From: Rhodoplanes serenus
GTDB lineage: Bacteria > Pseudomonadota > Alphaproteobacteria > Rhizobiales > Xanthobacteraceae
Length of the DNA stretch: 64,000 nt
Direction of reading: 5' to 3'
Assembly: GCA_945897515.1 (NCBI GenBank)
Contig: CAMDFO010000013.1
Span: forward strand, 24,976 to 88,975
Shown: positions 25,049 to 32,271 of the stretch, in pieces
How positions within the stretch are numbered: the first letter of the stretch is position 1
Layout of the letters: each line of letters begins with the position of its first letter
The notes under the pieces: model-generated
Databases searched by the model: none
What the model was told of the DNA's origin: nothing
What the model saw: only the letters and a program-made list of their open reading frames with translations
Made by a program: the position numbers and the translations under genes

Positions 25049-25855
25049 ATGGCCGAAGACTTCCTGAAAAATCCCGCCTCGCTGTTCAGCGTCAAAGGCA
25101 AGACCGCGGTTGTCACCGGCGCGACCGGGGCGTTCGGCGCGCTGGCCGCCAAGGTGCTGTGCGGCGCGGGCGCCAATGTCGTGATCTGCGCCAACAATCA
25201 GAACGAGCTGAAAAAGGTCGCGGCCGAATGCGAGGCGCTCGGCGGCGGCAAGGTGCACATCGTCGCCAAGCGGCCGAATTCCGAGGAGAACTGCGCCACC
25301 ATCGTCAACGCGGCGGTCGATCGCTTCCGCAGCGTGGATATCCTGGTCGTAGCCTCCGGCCAGAACAAAGTCGCAAAGATCGTCGACCAGAAGGCCGAGG
25401 ATTTCCTCGATGTGATGGACGCCAACGTCACGCAATCCTGGCTGATGGCGCGCGCCGCCGGCCGGCAGATGCTCAAGCAGGGCAAGGGCGGCAAGGTGGT
25501 GTTGATGTCGTCGGCGCGCGGCATCCTGGGCCATCCCGCCGGCTACACCGCCTATTGCGCGTCTAAGTCGGCGGTCGACGGCATTACCCGCGCGCTGGGC
25601 TGCGAGTGGGGCGACACCGGCATCACGGTCAACGCGCTTGGGCCCACGGTGTTTCGTTCGCCGCTCACCGCGTGGATGTACGAGGACACCGACCGGGCCA
25701 AGGATGTGCGCAAGGGCTTCCTGGCGCGCGTGCCCAAGGGCCGCCTCGGCGAGCCGCAGGACCTCGCGGGGCCGCTGTTGTTCCTCGCATCGTCGGCGTC
25801 GGATTTTTACACTGGCCACATCCTCTACGCCGACGGCGGCTACACCGCGGGATAG
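25049..25855 (+). CDS. Short-chain dehydrogenase/reductase (SDR), catalytically complete
   Basis: 268 residues. The cofactor motif is TGATGAFG (residues 23-30), and the active site has the Ser in VVLMSSARG and Tyr-x-x-x-Lys in YCASK. The PG-equivalent segment GPTVFRSPLTAWMYED and the C-terminal YADGGYTAG are normal. It probably oxidises or reduces an alcohol/ketone intermediate. It starts 20 bp after the palindrome and is followed 9 bp later by a 3-hydroxyacyl-CoA dehydrogenase-type gene. Confidence 0.85.
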   Translation: MAEDFLKNPASLFSVKGKTAVVTGATGAFGALAAKVLCGAGANVVICANNQNELKKVAAECEALGGGKVHIVAKRPNSEENCATIVNAAVDRFRSVDILVVASGQNKVAKIVDQKAEDFLDVMDANVTQSWLMARAAGRQMLKQGKGGKVVLMSSARGILGHPAGYTAYCASKSAVDGITRALGCEWGDTGITVNALGPTVFRSPLTAWMYEDTDRAKDVRKGFLARVPKGRLGEPQDLAGPLLFLASSASDFYTGHILYADGGYTAG

Positions 25856-25864
25856 GCGTCCGGC

Positions 25865-26779
25865 ATGAGCGAGAAGGCGCGTATCGCCGTCGTCGGCGCC
25901 GGCTTGATGGGGCACGGCATCGCGCAGGTTTTCGCGCTCGCCGGCCATGACGTCACCATCACGGATTCGTTTACCGCCAACCTCGACACCGTGAAATCGC
26001 GCATCGCAACCAACCTCCGCGATCTCGGTGACGACGAGACCGCGGTGTCGCGGGTCTGGCCGATGGCGAACCTCGCCGAAGCCGTGCGCAACGCCGACTT
26101 CGTGGTCGAGGCCGTGCTGGAGGACATGCCGCTCAAGCAGAAGCTGTTCGCCGAGATCGAAACCCACGTCCGCGCCGACGCGATCCTTGCCAGCAACACC
26201 TCGGTAATGCCGATCACGCAGATCATGCAGGGCCTGCGCGATCGTTCGCGTGCGCTCGGTACCCATTGGTGGAACCCGCCGTTCCTGGTGCCGCTGGTCG
26301 AGGTCATCGGCACGCAGTGGACCTCGCAGGCGGCGATCGACTTCACCATGACGTTGCACGCCGATGCCGGGAAGCAGCCCGCGCATGTGAAGAAGGATGT
26401 GCCCGGTTTCATCGGCAACCGGCTTCAGCATGCCTTGTGGCGCGAGGCCATTTCACTCGTGGAAAACGGAATTTGCGACGCCGAGACCGTCGACATGGTC
26501 ATCAAGGCGGCATTCGGCCGGCGGCTCGCAGTGCTTGGCCCACTCGAAAACGCCGACCTGGTGGGCACCGATCTGACGCTGGCGATCCACAACACCGTGC
26601 TGCCGGACATCGACCGCCGGCCCGGGCCGTCGCCCTACCTGGAGGCGCTGGTGGGCAAGGGCAAGCTCGGCTTCAAGTCCGGCGAGGGGTTCCGCACCTG
26701 GACGCCCGAGCAGCAGACCACGCTGCGCGCGAAGGTGCTGCAGCATCTGAAAAAGGCGCGCGAAAGCGACGCCAAGTAG
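25865..26779 (+). CDS. 3-Hydroxyacyl-CoA dehydrogenase-family NAD enzyme
   Basis: 304 residues. Rossmann motif VVGAGLMGHGIAQVFALAGHDV (10-31), followed by the conserved ILASNTSVMPITQI. The catalytic His lies in THWWNPPFLVPLVEVI, and HVKKDVPGFIGNRLQHALWREAISLVENG is standard. It has the length of single-function members such as carnitine or L-gulonate dehydrogenase rather than a fused FadB. It may work on a free hydroxy acid from ring cleavage. Co-transcribed with the SDR. Confidence 0.82.
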   Translation: MSEKARIAVVGAGLMGHGIAQVFALAGHDVTITDSFTANLDTVKSRIATNLRDLGDDETAVSRVWPMANLAEAVRNADFVVEAVLEDMPLKQKLFAEIETHVRADAILASNTSVMPITQIMQGLRDRSRALGTHWWNPPFLVPLVEVIGTQWTSQAAIDFTMTLHADAGKQPAHVKKDVPGFIGNRLQHALWREAISLVENGICDAETVDMVIKAAFGRRLAVLGPLENADLVGTDLTLAIHNTVLPDIDRRPGPSPYLEALVGKGKLGFKSGEGFRTWTPEQQTTLRAKVLQHLKKARESDAK

Positions 26780-26864
26780 GGTTTGCGCTGCGGCCCCATA
26801 GCGAATATTTTCACCCCAGAACACGCGCGCCGCGCGCGCCTGCCGAAATCCAAGGAGACCGCAA

Positions 26865-27827
26865 ATGACCCAGATACGCTCAATGGCCCAGCCGGTGCAC
26901 CGCCGGCCTGGCGAGCTTGGCGTGCATTCGCTCGACCAGTTCCACTTCTCGGTTCCCGACCTCAAGGACGCCGAGAAGTTCTACGGCGATTTCGGGCTCA
27001 ACCTGAAGGAAGAGAACGGCGCCATCAGCCTCTACACCCACGGCCACCCGCACAAATGGGGCAGCGTGTCCGAGGCTCCGCGCAAGAAGATGCAGTTCGT
27101 GTCGTTCGGCGCCTTCGAGGAGGACATGCCGAAGTTCCATGCCCGCATCGAGCAGATGCGGATCGAGCGGCTCGACCCGCCGAAGGGTTTTGAGTCGAAC
27201 GGTATCTGGCTGCGCGATCCGTCCGGCATGCTGGTGGAGATTCGCGTCGCCGAGAAAAGCTCGCCCAACGAGAAGTCGGCGGTGGACGCCTATGGCGGCT
27301 CGGCCGGCCGGCAGAACGCGCCGAACCGCAGCAAGGCGCCGCGGGTCGCGCCGCGCCGGCTGGCGCACGTGCTGGTGTTCGCGACCGATATTCCGGCGAC
27401 CATCGCGTGGTATCGCGACGTGCTCGGCATGCGGCTGTCGGATCGCTCCGGCGACATGATTGCCTTCATGCACGGCATCCACGGCAGCGACCATCACATG
27501 ATCGCGTTCGTGAAATCGGACGGACCCGGCCTGCATCACCTGAGCTGGGACGTCGCCTCGATCAACGACATCGGCCTCGGCGCCAGCCACATGGCCGACA
27601 AGGGCTTCGCCAAGGGCTGGGGCCTCGGCCGCCACGTGCTCGGCTCGAACTTCTTCCACTACGTGCGCGATCCGTGGGGCTCCTACGCGGAATACTCGTC
27701 CGACATCGACTACGTGCCGATGACCATGGACTGGCAGGCGGCGGATCACCCGCCGGAGGATTCGTTCTACGTGTGGGGGCCGACCCCGCCGGAGGACTTT
27801 GCGTTCAATCATGAAGCGGTGAAATAA
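26865..27827 (+). CDS. Two-domain vicinal-oxygen-chelate protein, extradiol ring-cleavage dioxygenase type
   Basis: 320 residues with two VOC modules. The C-terminal module has the Fe(II) triad of type I extradiol dioxygenases: His168 (RLAHVLVF), His224 or 225 (GLHHLSWDV) and Glu276 (SYAEYSSD). The N-terminal module (LDQFHFSVPD) is the non-catalytic one. Such enzymes cleave a catechol ring next to the hydroxyls. As the last gene of the cyclase-SDR-HAD run, and convergent with UbiD, it marks this as an aromatic pathway. Substrate unknown. Confidence 0.85.
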   Translation: MTQIRSMAQPVHRRPGELGVHSLDQFHFSVPDLKDAEKFYGDFGLNLKEENGAISLYTHGHPHKWGSVSEAPRKKMQFVSFGAFEEDMPKFHARIEQMRIERLDPPKGFESNGIWLRDPSGMLVEIRVAEKSSPNEKSAVDAYGGSAGRQNAPNRSKAPRVAPRRLAHVLVFATDIPATIAWYRDVLGMRLSDRSGDMIAFMHGIHGSDHHMIAFVKSDGPGLHHLSWDVASINDIGLGASHMADKGFAKGWGLGRHVLGSNFFHYVRDPWGSYAEYSSDIDYVPMTMDWQAADHPPEDSFYVWGPTPPEDFAFNHEAVK

Positions 27828-27871
27828 GCCGCAGGTTAGGCGCTCGCGACTCCAGTCCGTACTGTCAACGT

Positions 27872-27954
27872 CGTCATGGCCGGGCTTGTCCCGGCCATCC
27901 ACGTCTTGGCGACACCATAAGACGTGGATGCCCGGCACAAGGCCGGGCATGACG
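27872..27954. repeat. Intergenic palindrome, GTCATGGCCGGGCTTG family, copy 2
   Basis: Arms CGTCATGGCCGGGCTTG and CAAGGCCGGGCATGACG around a short loop, nearly identical to the copy at 11005. It lies between the convergent ends of the extradiol dioxygenase and ubiD genes and could act as a bidirectional terminator. Confidence 0.9.
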
Positions 27955-27979
27955 GGGATAGAGCGCTAGTTGGAAGTCG

Positions 27980-29479
27980 TCAGCCTTCTTTCTTCCCATC
28001 CAGCAACCACCCGAATTTCTCCCGCGCCTTCCTCGTCACCTCGGCGCTCGGCGTATTGGTCGGCGGAAACTTGTCGCGCCAGGACCAGGGGCGGCAGGCG
28101 TCGATCACTGCGACCGAATGCGTCATGTCGCCCTTGGCGCGCTTGTCCGGCGGAATGCGCGGGTCGGCCGGCGAATCCCATGAGCCTTCGATGAACTGGA
28201 TCGATTCCTTGGGGTCGGTGCGGGTCAGCATCGCCCACAGCAGGTGCTCGAGGTTGGTGACGTCGACGTCGTCGTCCACCACCACGATATATTTCGACGC
28301 ATACGCCGATGCGCCGCACTGCGCGGCGATGTGGCCGGCCTGCACCGCATGTCCGGGATAGCGCTGCTTGATCGCGACGCCGTGGAACATGCGCGCGCCG
28401 CCGACCTCGTGGCACCACACCTGCTGCACGTCCGGCACGCCGGCGTTGATCATGTTCTGCTTGATGGTGGCCGAGCGCATCACCGCGCGGTAGCGCGCCA
28501 TCTCGTCCGGCCCCGCGCCCATCGGCGGTACGCCGACCAAGATCGGGTCATTGCGATGGTAGATCGCCTTGATGTCGAGCACGGTGCAGGGCTTGGCGCC
28601 GCCGGCGTAGTGCCCGGTCCATTCGCCGAACGGGCCTTCGACGATCCGCCGGTCGGGCGTCACGAAGCCTTCCAGCACGACCTCGGCGTCGGCGGGAAAC
28701 GGCAGCCCCGTCACCTTGCCGCGCACCATCTTGCTTGCCTTGCCGCGGATGCCGCCGACGATGTCGATCTCGAACACGCCCCACGGCGCTTCGAGCCCGC
28801 CATAGAAAAAGCACAGCGGATCGCCGCCCAGCACCATCGCCACCGGCATCGGCTCGCCGCGCTTGAAATACTTCTCGCAATGCACCGCGCCGTGATGGCC
28901 GGGCGCCATCAGGATGCCGACGGTCTTCTCGTCGAACACCTGCGCGCGATAGGCGCCGGCGTTGAGCCAGTTCTCCTCTGGATCGCGCGTGATACTGTAG
29001 GTGCCGGTGCCGATGTAGCGGCCGCCGTCCTTCTCGTGCCACACCGGCGCCGGGAATTTCGTGACGTCGACATCGTCGCCGAGGATGACGTTCTCCAGCA
29101 CCGGGCCGTGCTCGACGATCTCGTGCGGGATGATCTTGCGATCCTTGAGATAAGCCTCGCGATACGCGTCGCTGAGTTCCCATTTGCTCAGGTGATCGGG
29201 AAATCCGAGCGTCATGTTGCGGCGCGTGCCGGCGAACATGTTCATCAGCAGCCGGAAGCCCTTCGGGCAGCCGGGGATTTCGTCGAACACCACGCAGGGG
29301 CCGTCCTCGGCGCGCAGAACAGCCTCGGCGGCGAGGCCAATGTCCTCCTGCCAGCTTGCGCCGAGCACATGGCGGACCTCGCCGAGCAGTTCGGCGCGCG
29401 CCAGCCAGTCGCGCAGGTCGTCATAGGCGATCTTGGCGGTGACGTTGCTTTTGCTGGCGATGGCGCTGCTGTCGTTCAT
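27980..29479 (-). CDS. UbiD-family prenylated-FMN decarboxylase
   Basis: Reversible (de)carboxylase of aromatic or unsaturated acids, 499 residues. Predicted active-site residues are Arg178 (GAYRAQVFD), Glu281 and Glu286 (EGPFGEWTG), the same spacing as the Arg/Glu/Glu set of Fdc1. The metal/prFMN region WLNAGAYRAQVFDEKTVGILM is normal. It needs prFMN made by UbiX, which is not encoded in this window. It is head-to-head with a TctC gene across 55 bp. Likely substrates are hydroxybenzoate- or furoate-like acids. Confidence 0.9.
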   Translation of the reverse strand: MNDSSAIASKSNVTAKIAYDDLRDWLARAELLGEVRHVLGASWQEDIGLAAEAVLRAEDGPCVVFDEIPGCPKGFRLLMNMFAGTRRNMTLGFPDHLSKWELSDAYREAYLKDRKIIPHEIVEHGPVLENVILGDDVDVTKFPAPVWHEKDGGRYIGTGTYSITRDPEENWLNAGAYRAQVFDEKTVGILMAPGHHGAVHCEKYFKRGEPMPVAMVLGGDPLCFFYGGLEAPWGVFEIDIVGGIRGKASKMVRGKVTGLPFPADAEVVLEGFVTPDRRIVEGPFGEWTGHYAGGAKPCTVLDIKAIYHRNDPILVGVPPMGAGPDEMARYRAVMRSATIKQNMINAGVPDVQQVWCHEVGGARMFHGVAIKQRYPGHAVQAGHIAAQCGASAYASKYIVVVDDDVDVTNLEHLLWAMLTRTDPKESIQFIEGSWDSPADPRIPPDKRAKGDMTHSVAVIDACRPWSWRDKFPPTNTPSAEVTRKAREKFGWLLDGKKEG

Positions 29480-29486
29480 GGTCCTG

Positions 29487-29495
29487 GTATATCAT
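29487..29495. promoter_or_regulatory. Shared GTATATCAT motif in the ubiD/TctC divergent region
   Basis: Same nine bases as the core of the operator-like palindrome at 23665. It sits 8 bases upstream of the ubiD start. No second symmetric arm is visible, so this could be a half-site or chance. Confidence 0.25.
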
Positions 29496-29534
29496 CGCAT
29501 CGGCACGGCCCCGGCAAGGCGCATGGAGACGAGC

Positions 29535-30515
29535 ATGAAACGCCGCGATTTCGTGGTCGGACTGGGAATCGCATCGGTGGCGGCGACGCTTCCGGCGAGT
29601 GCGCAGGAGCGCTATCCGAGCCGTCCGGTGCGGCTGGTGATCCCCTCGGTGCCGGCGGGCGTGCACGACGTGATCGGCCGGCTGTGGGCCGAGCGGGTCA
29701 AGCCGATCCTCGGCACCGTCGTGATCGACAACCGCGGCGGGGGCGGCGGGCTGATCGGCGCCAACGATGCAGCGCATTCCGCGCCGGACGGCTACTCGAT
29801 CCTGTTGTGCAGCACATCGACCCAGGTGCTGGTGCCGGCCGCGATGCCGAACCCACCCTACGATCCGGTCAAAAGTTTTGCCGCGGTCTCGGTGTTCTCG
29901 TTCAGCTCGACCTCGATCGTGATCAATCCGTCGGTCCCGGCGAAAACCTTGCAGGAGTTCATCGCGCATTCGAAAACCAACCCCGGCAAGCTGTCTTACG
30001 GCTCGGCGGGCAACGGCTCGATCACCAACATGGCCGGCGAATTATTCAAGCGGCTGGCGGGCGGCCTCGACATCGTGCATGTGCCGTATCGCGGCATCGG
30101 GCAGGGTGTCGCAGACCTGATCAGCGGCCAGATCCCGATGTTCTCGGCGAACGCCACCGCGCAAATCCTCGACCTGCACACCGCCGGCAAGGTCCGCATC
30201 CTGTCGGTCAATTCGGAGCAGCGCCTGAAAGCGGCGCCCGATATCCCGACTTCGATCGAGTCGGGCCTGCCGGGCATGGTTGCGCAGACCACGTTCGGCA
30301 TCCTCGCGCCGGCCGGTACGCCGCGGCCGATCGTCGAGCGGCTCAATCAGGTGACGCAGCAGGTGATGGCCGACCCGGCTTTCCAGAACGAGCTCATTCG
30401 CCTCGGCTTCGAGCCGGTGCGCGATATCGGTCTGGAAAAGGCTGCGCGCGTGTTCCAGGACGAATTGGTGCGCTGGACACCGATCCTCAAGGCGAGCGCC
30501 GCCAAGCCAGGATAG
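29535..30515 (+). CDS. Bug/TctC-family periplasmic solute-binding protein 3 (Tat signal)
   Basis: 326 residues. The N-terminus KRRDFVVGLGIASVAATLPASA is a twin-arginine signal, unlike most others here, with mature start QERYPSRPVRLVIPS. Ligand-loop segment VVIDNRGGGGGLIGANDAA. The ATG at 29535 has GGAG six bases upstream; an ATG at 29523 is also in frame. Divergent from ubiD, so its ligand may be an aromatic acid decarboxylated by that enzyme. Followed 6 bp later by a hypothetical gene. Confidence 0.88.
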   Translation: MKRRDFVVGLGIASVAATLPASAQERYPSRPVRLVIPSVPAGVHDVIGRLWAERVKPILGTVVIDNRGGGGGLIGANDAAHSAPDGYSILLCSTSTQVLVPAAMPNPPYDPVKSFAAVSVFSFSSTSIVINPSVPAKTLQEFIAHSKTNPGKLSYGSAGNGSITNMAGELFKRLAGGLDIVHVPYRGIGQGVADLISGQIPMFSANATAQILDLHTAGKVRILSVNSEQRLKAAPDIPTSIESGLPGMVAQTTFGILAPAGTPRPIVERLNQVTQQVMADPAFQNELIRLGFEPVRDIGLEKAARVFQDELVRWTPILKASAAKPG

Positions 30516-30521
30516 CGTTCG

Positions 30522-30962
30522 ATGAACGACGAGTCCCTGCTGCGGGACAAGCTCCGCAAGATCGAGGCTTTGTTCGCGGGCGCAGGCACCGCGGGCGAGG
30601 CGAGCGCCGCCAAGGCCGCGGCCGAGCGCATTCGCGCGCGGCTGACGGAAACCTCCAGGATCGAGCCGGCCATCGAGTTCCGTTTCAGCGTCGCAGACCC
30701 CTGGTCGCGTCAGCTTTTCATCGCGCTGTGCCGCCGCTACGGGCTCAATCCGTATCGCTATCCGCGCATGCAGCGCCAGACGGTGATCGTGAAGGCGCCG
30801 CGCACGTTCCTGGAGAAAGTCCTGCGGCCTGAGTTCGACGCCATCAACATGGCGCTGTCCGAATATCTGTCCGCCGCCACCCAGCGCATCATCCGCGAAG
30901 AGGTGTTCGGCGACACGAGCGACGCGGAAGAGATCAGCGCCAAGGAATTGCCCGCGCCGTGA
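30522..30962 (+). CDS. Hypothetical protein, 146 residues
   Basis: Starts MNDESLLRDKLRKIEALFAGAG. A helical, Ala-rich N-terminus (about 40 residues) precedes a compact domain with DPWSRQLFIALCRRYGLNPYRYPRMQRQT and a charged C-terminal helix. The N-terminal KLRKIEALFAGAGT-GEASAA recalls the start of DUF2786-type proteins, but I cannot confirm it. Six bases after the TctC stop, so in the same transcript. No function assigned. Confidence 0.65.
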   Translation: MNDESLLRDKLRKIEALFAGAGTAGEASAAKAAAERIRARLTETSRIEPAIEFRFSVADPWSRQLFIALCRRYGLNPYRYPRMQRQTVIVKAPRTFLEKVLRPEFDAINMALSEYLSAATQRIIREEVFGDTSDAEEISAKELPAP

Positions 30963-30978
30963 TGAGCGGTGACGGCGG

Positions 30979-31206
30979 CTACTTGCCCGCGGCCTTGCGC
31001 AACGCGTCGTTGATGCGGTCCTGCCAGCCCGGCCCGTCTTCCTGGAAAAAATCCAGCACGTCGCGGTCGATCCGCAGCGACACCATTTCCTTGACGCCAG
31101 GGACTGCCGGCTTTTTCGGAATGATGTCCACGGGCTTCGCCACCGGCTTGAAGACCGCATCGGCGGCCTTGAACGGGTCCGGTCCTCGTCGTGTCCTGTC
31201 CTTCAT
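30979..31206 (-). CDS. BrnA-like ribbon-helix-helix antitoxin, without toxin
   Basis: 75 residues. The C-terminal half VSLRIDRDVLDFFQEDGPGWQDRINDALRKAAGK has the BrnA/CopG-like DNA-binding pattern (RxD.DVL.FF...G.GWQ.RIN..LR). In known loci the toxin gene brnT precedes brnA; here the upstream gene is a TctC protein whose stop overlaps this ATG by four bases. It may be a captured antitoxin or a small regulator of the TctC gene. Confidence 0.7.
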   Translation of the reverse strand: MKDRTRRGPDPFKAADAVFKPVAKPVDIIPKKPAVPGVKEMVSLRIDRDVLDFFQEDGPGWQDRINDALRKAAGK

Positions 31207-32174
31207 TGTGCGGCCTTCACTCCGAGAATCTTCGCAATCGACGCGAGCTTGTCGCGGAGGTCCTTGATGCCGGCGGCAAATTCCGCGGGCCCACGGACAT
31301 CGACAACCTGGCCGGTGGCTTCAAGCCGTGTCTTGATGGTCGGGTCGCTCGCGATCACCGCCTGGATGTCGGCGGCGATCCGCTCCCGTGTTTCCATCGG
31401 CATGCCGCGCGGCGCGAAGATTCCGCTGATGCTTTCCAGCTCGAGCGCCGGATAGCCGGCCTCCTTGACGGTCGGAACGCCCGGTGCGCTTGGCGCCCGC
31501 GCGCGGCTGGTCACTGCGAGAATCTTGATCCTGCCGGCCTGTGCCAGCGGTTGCACGATCGCCAGCGACGACACCAGGAGCTGGATGCGGCCTTCCGACA
31601 AGTCGCCCGGTCCCTGCATGATGTCGCGATAGGGCACCTTGGCCATGTCCATGCCCATGCTCTTCAAAAAGCCGGACATCAGGAAATCGGAGTTTCCGGG
31701 CGCAGCCGCGGCGTTGTGCTTTCCAGGCTGGGAGCGCACCAACTCGACGAACTCGCGAAGCGTGTTGACCTTCAAGGACGAGGGCGCTGCGGCGGACAGG
31801 ACGAGCGCGGTAACGTTGACGACGGGGATCAGGTCTCGTTCCGCGTCGTAGGGCACCTTCTCGTGCGTGTAGGGATGGACCGCGAAGGTGCCGACCGGAA
31901 CGTAGAGCAAGGTGTGTTCGTCGTTGGCCGCGATGAAGGCGTTGATCGCGACAAAGCCGTCGCCGCCTGGACGGTTCTCGATCACCACCGGCTTGCCCCA
32001 GCGCGCGGAGAGACGCTCCGAAAGCATCCGCATGGTGATGTCCGCGCCGCTGGCCGGACCGAACGGCAGGATGAACTTCACGGTCCGCGATGGAAACGAT
32101 TGCGCGGACGCGCCTGCGATGCACTGGCAGATTGCAAAACAAGCGGCAGCCACGAGAACGACGAAACGCGCCAT
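31203..32174 (-). CDS. Bug/TctC-family periplasmic solute-binding protein 4
   Basis: 323 residues. Sec signal MARFVVLVAAACFAICQCIAGASA, mature QSFPSRTVKFILPFGPASGADITMR. The ligand loop VVIENRPGGDGFVAINAF differs from the usual GGxIG. It is one of the more divergent copies (AAAPGNSDFLMSGFLKSM in the middle). It is translationally coupled to the BrnA-like gene and lies downstream of the CoxL-type gene on the same strand, 97 bp away. Confidence 0.87.
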   Translation of the reverse strand: MARFVVLVAAACFAICQCIAGASAQSFPSRTVKFILPFGPASGADITMRMLSERLSARWGKPVVIENRPGGDGFVAINAFIAANDEHTLLYVPVGTFAVHPYTHEKVPYDAERDLIPVVNVTALVLSAAAPSSLKVNTLREFVELVRSQPGKHNAAAAPGNSDFLMSGFLKSMGMDMAKVPYRDIMQGPGDLSEGRIQLLVSSLAIVQPLAQAGRIKILAVTSRARAPSAPGVPTVKEAGYPALELESISGIFAPRGMPMETRERIAADIQAVIASDPTIKTRLEATGQVVDVRGPAEFAAGIKDLRDKLASIAKILGVKAAQ

Positions 32175-32271
32175 GATGACCCCGGAGTTTTTTCGACAGC
32201 AGCATCGCAGGATAACAGCCGGGGGCGTGCCACGCGAGACTTTGATGGTGGCCAGATAGTCGCGCTTGGAG

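Noticed and set aside
28244..30832. 862-residue forward frame across ubiD and the TctC gene
   Set aside because: It runs antisense to ubiD and out of frame through a signal-peptide-bearing TctC gene, with Arg/Ala/Gly-rich composition.
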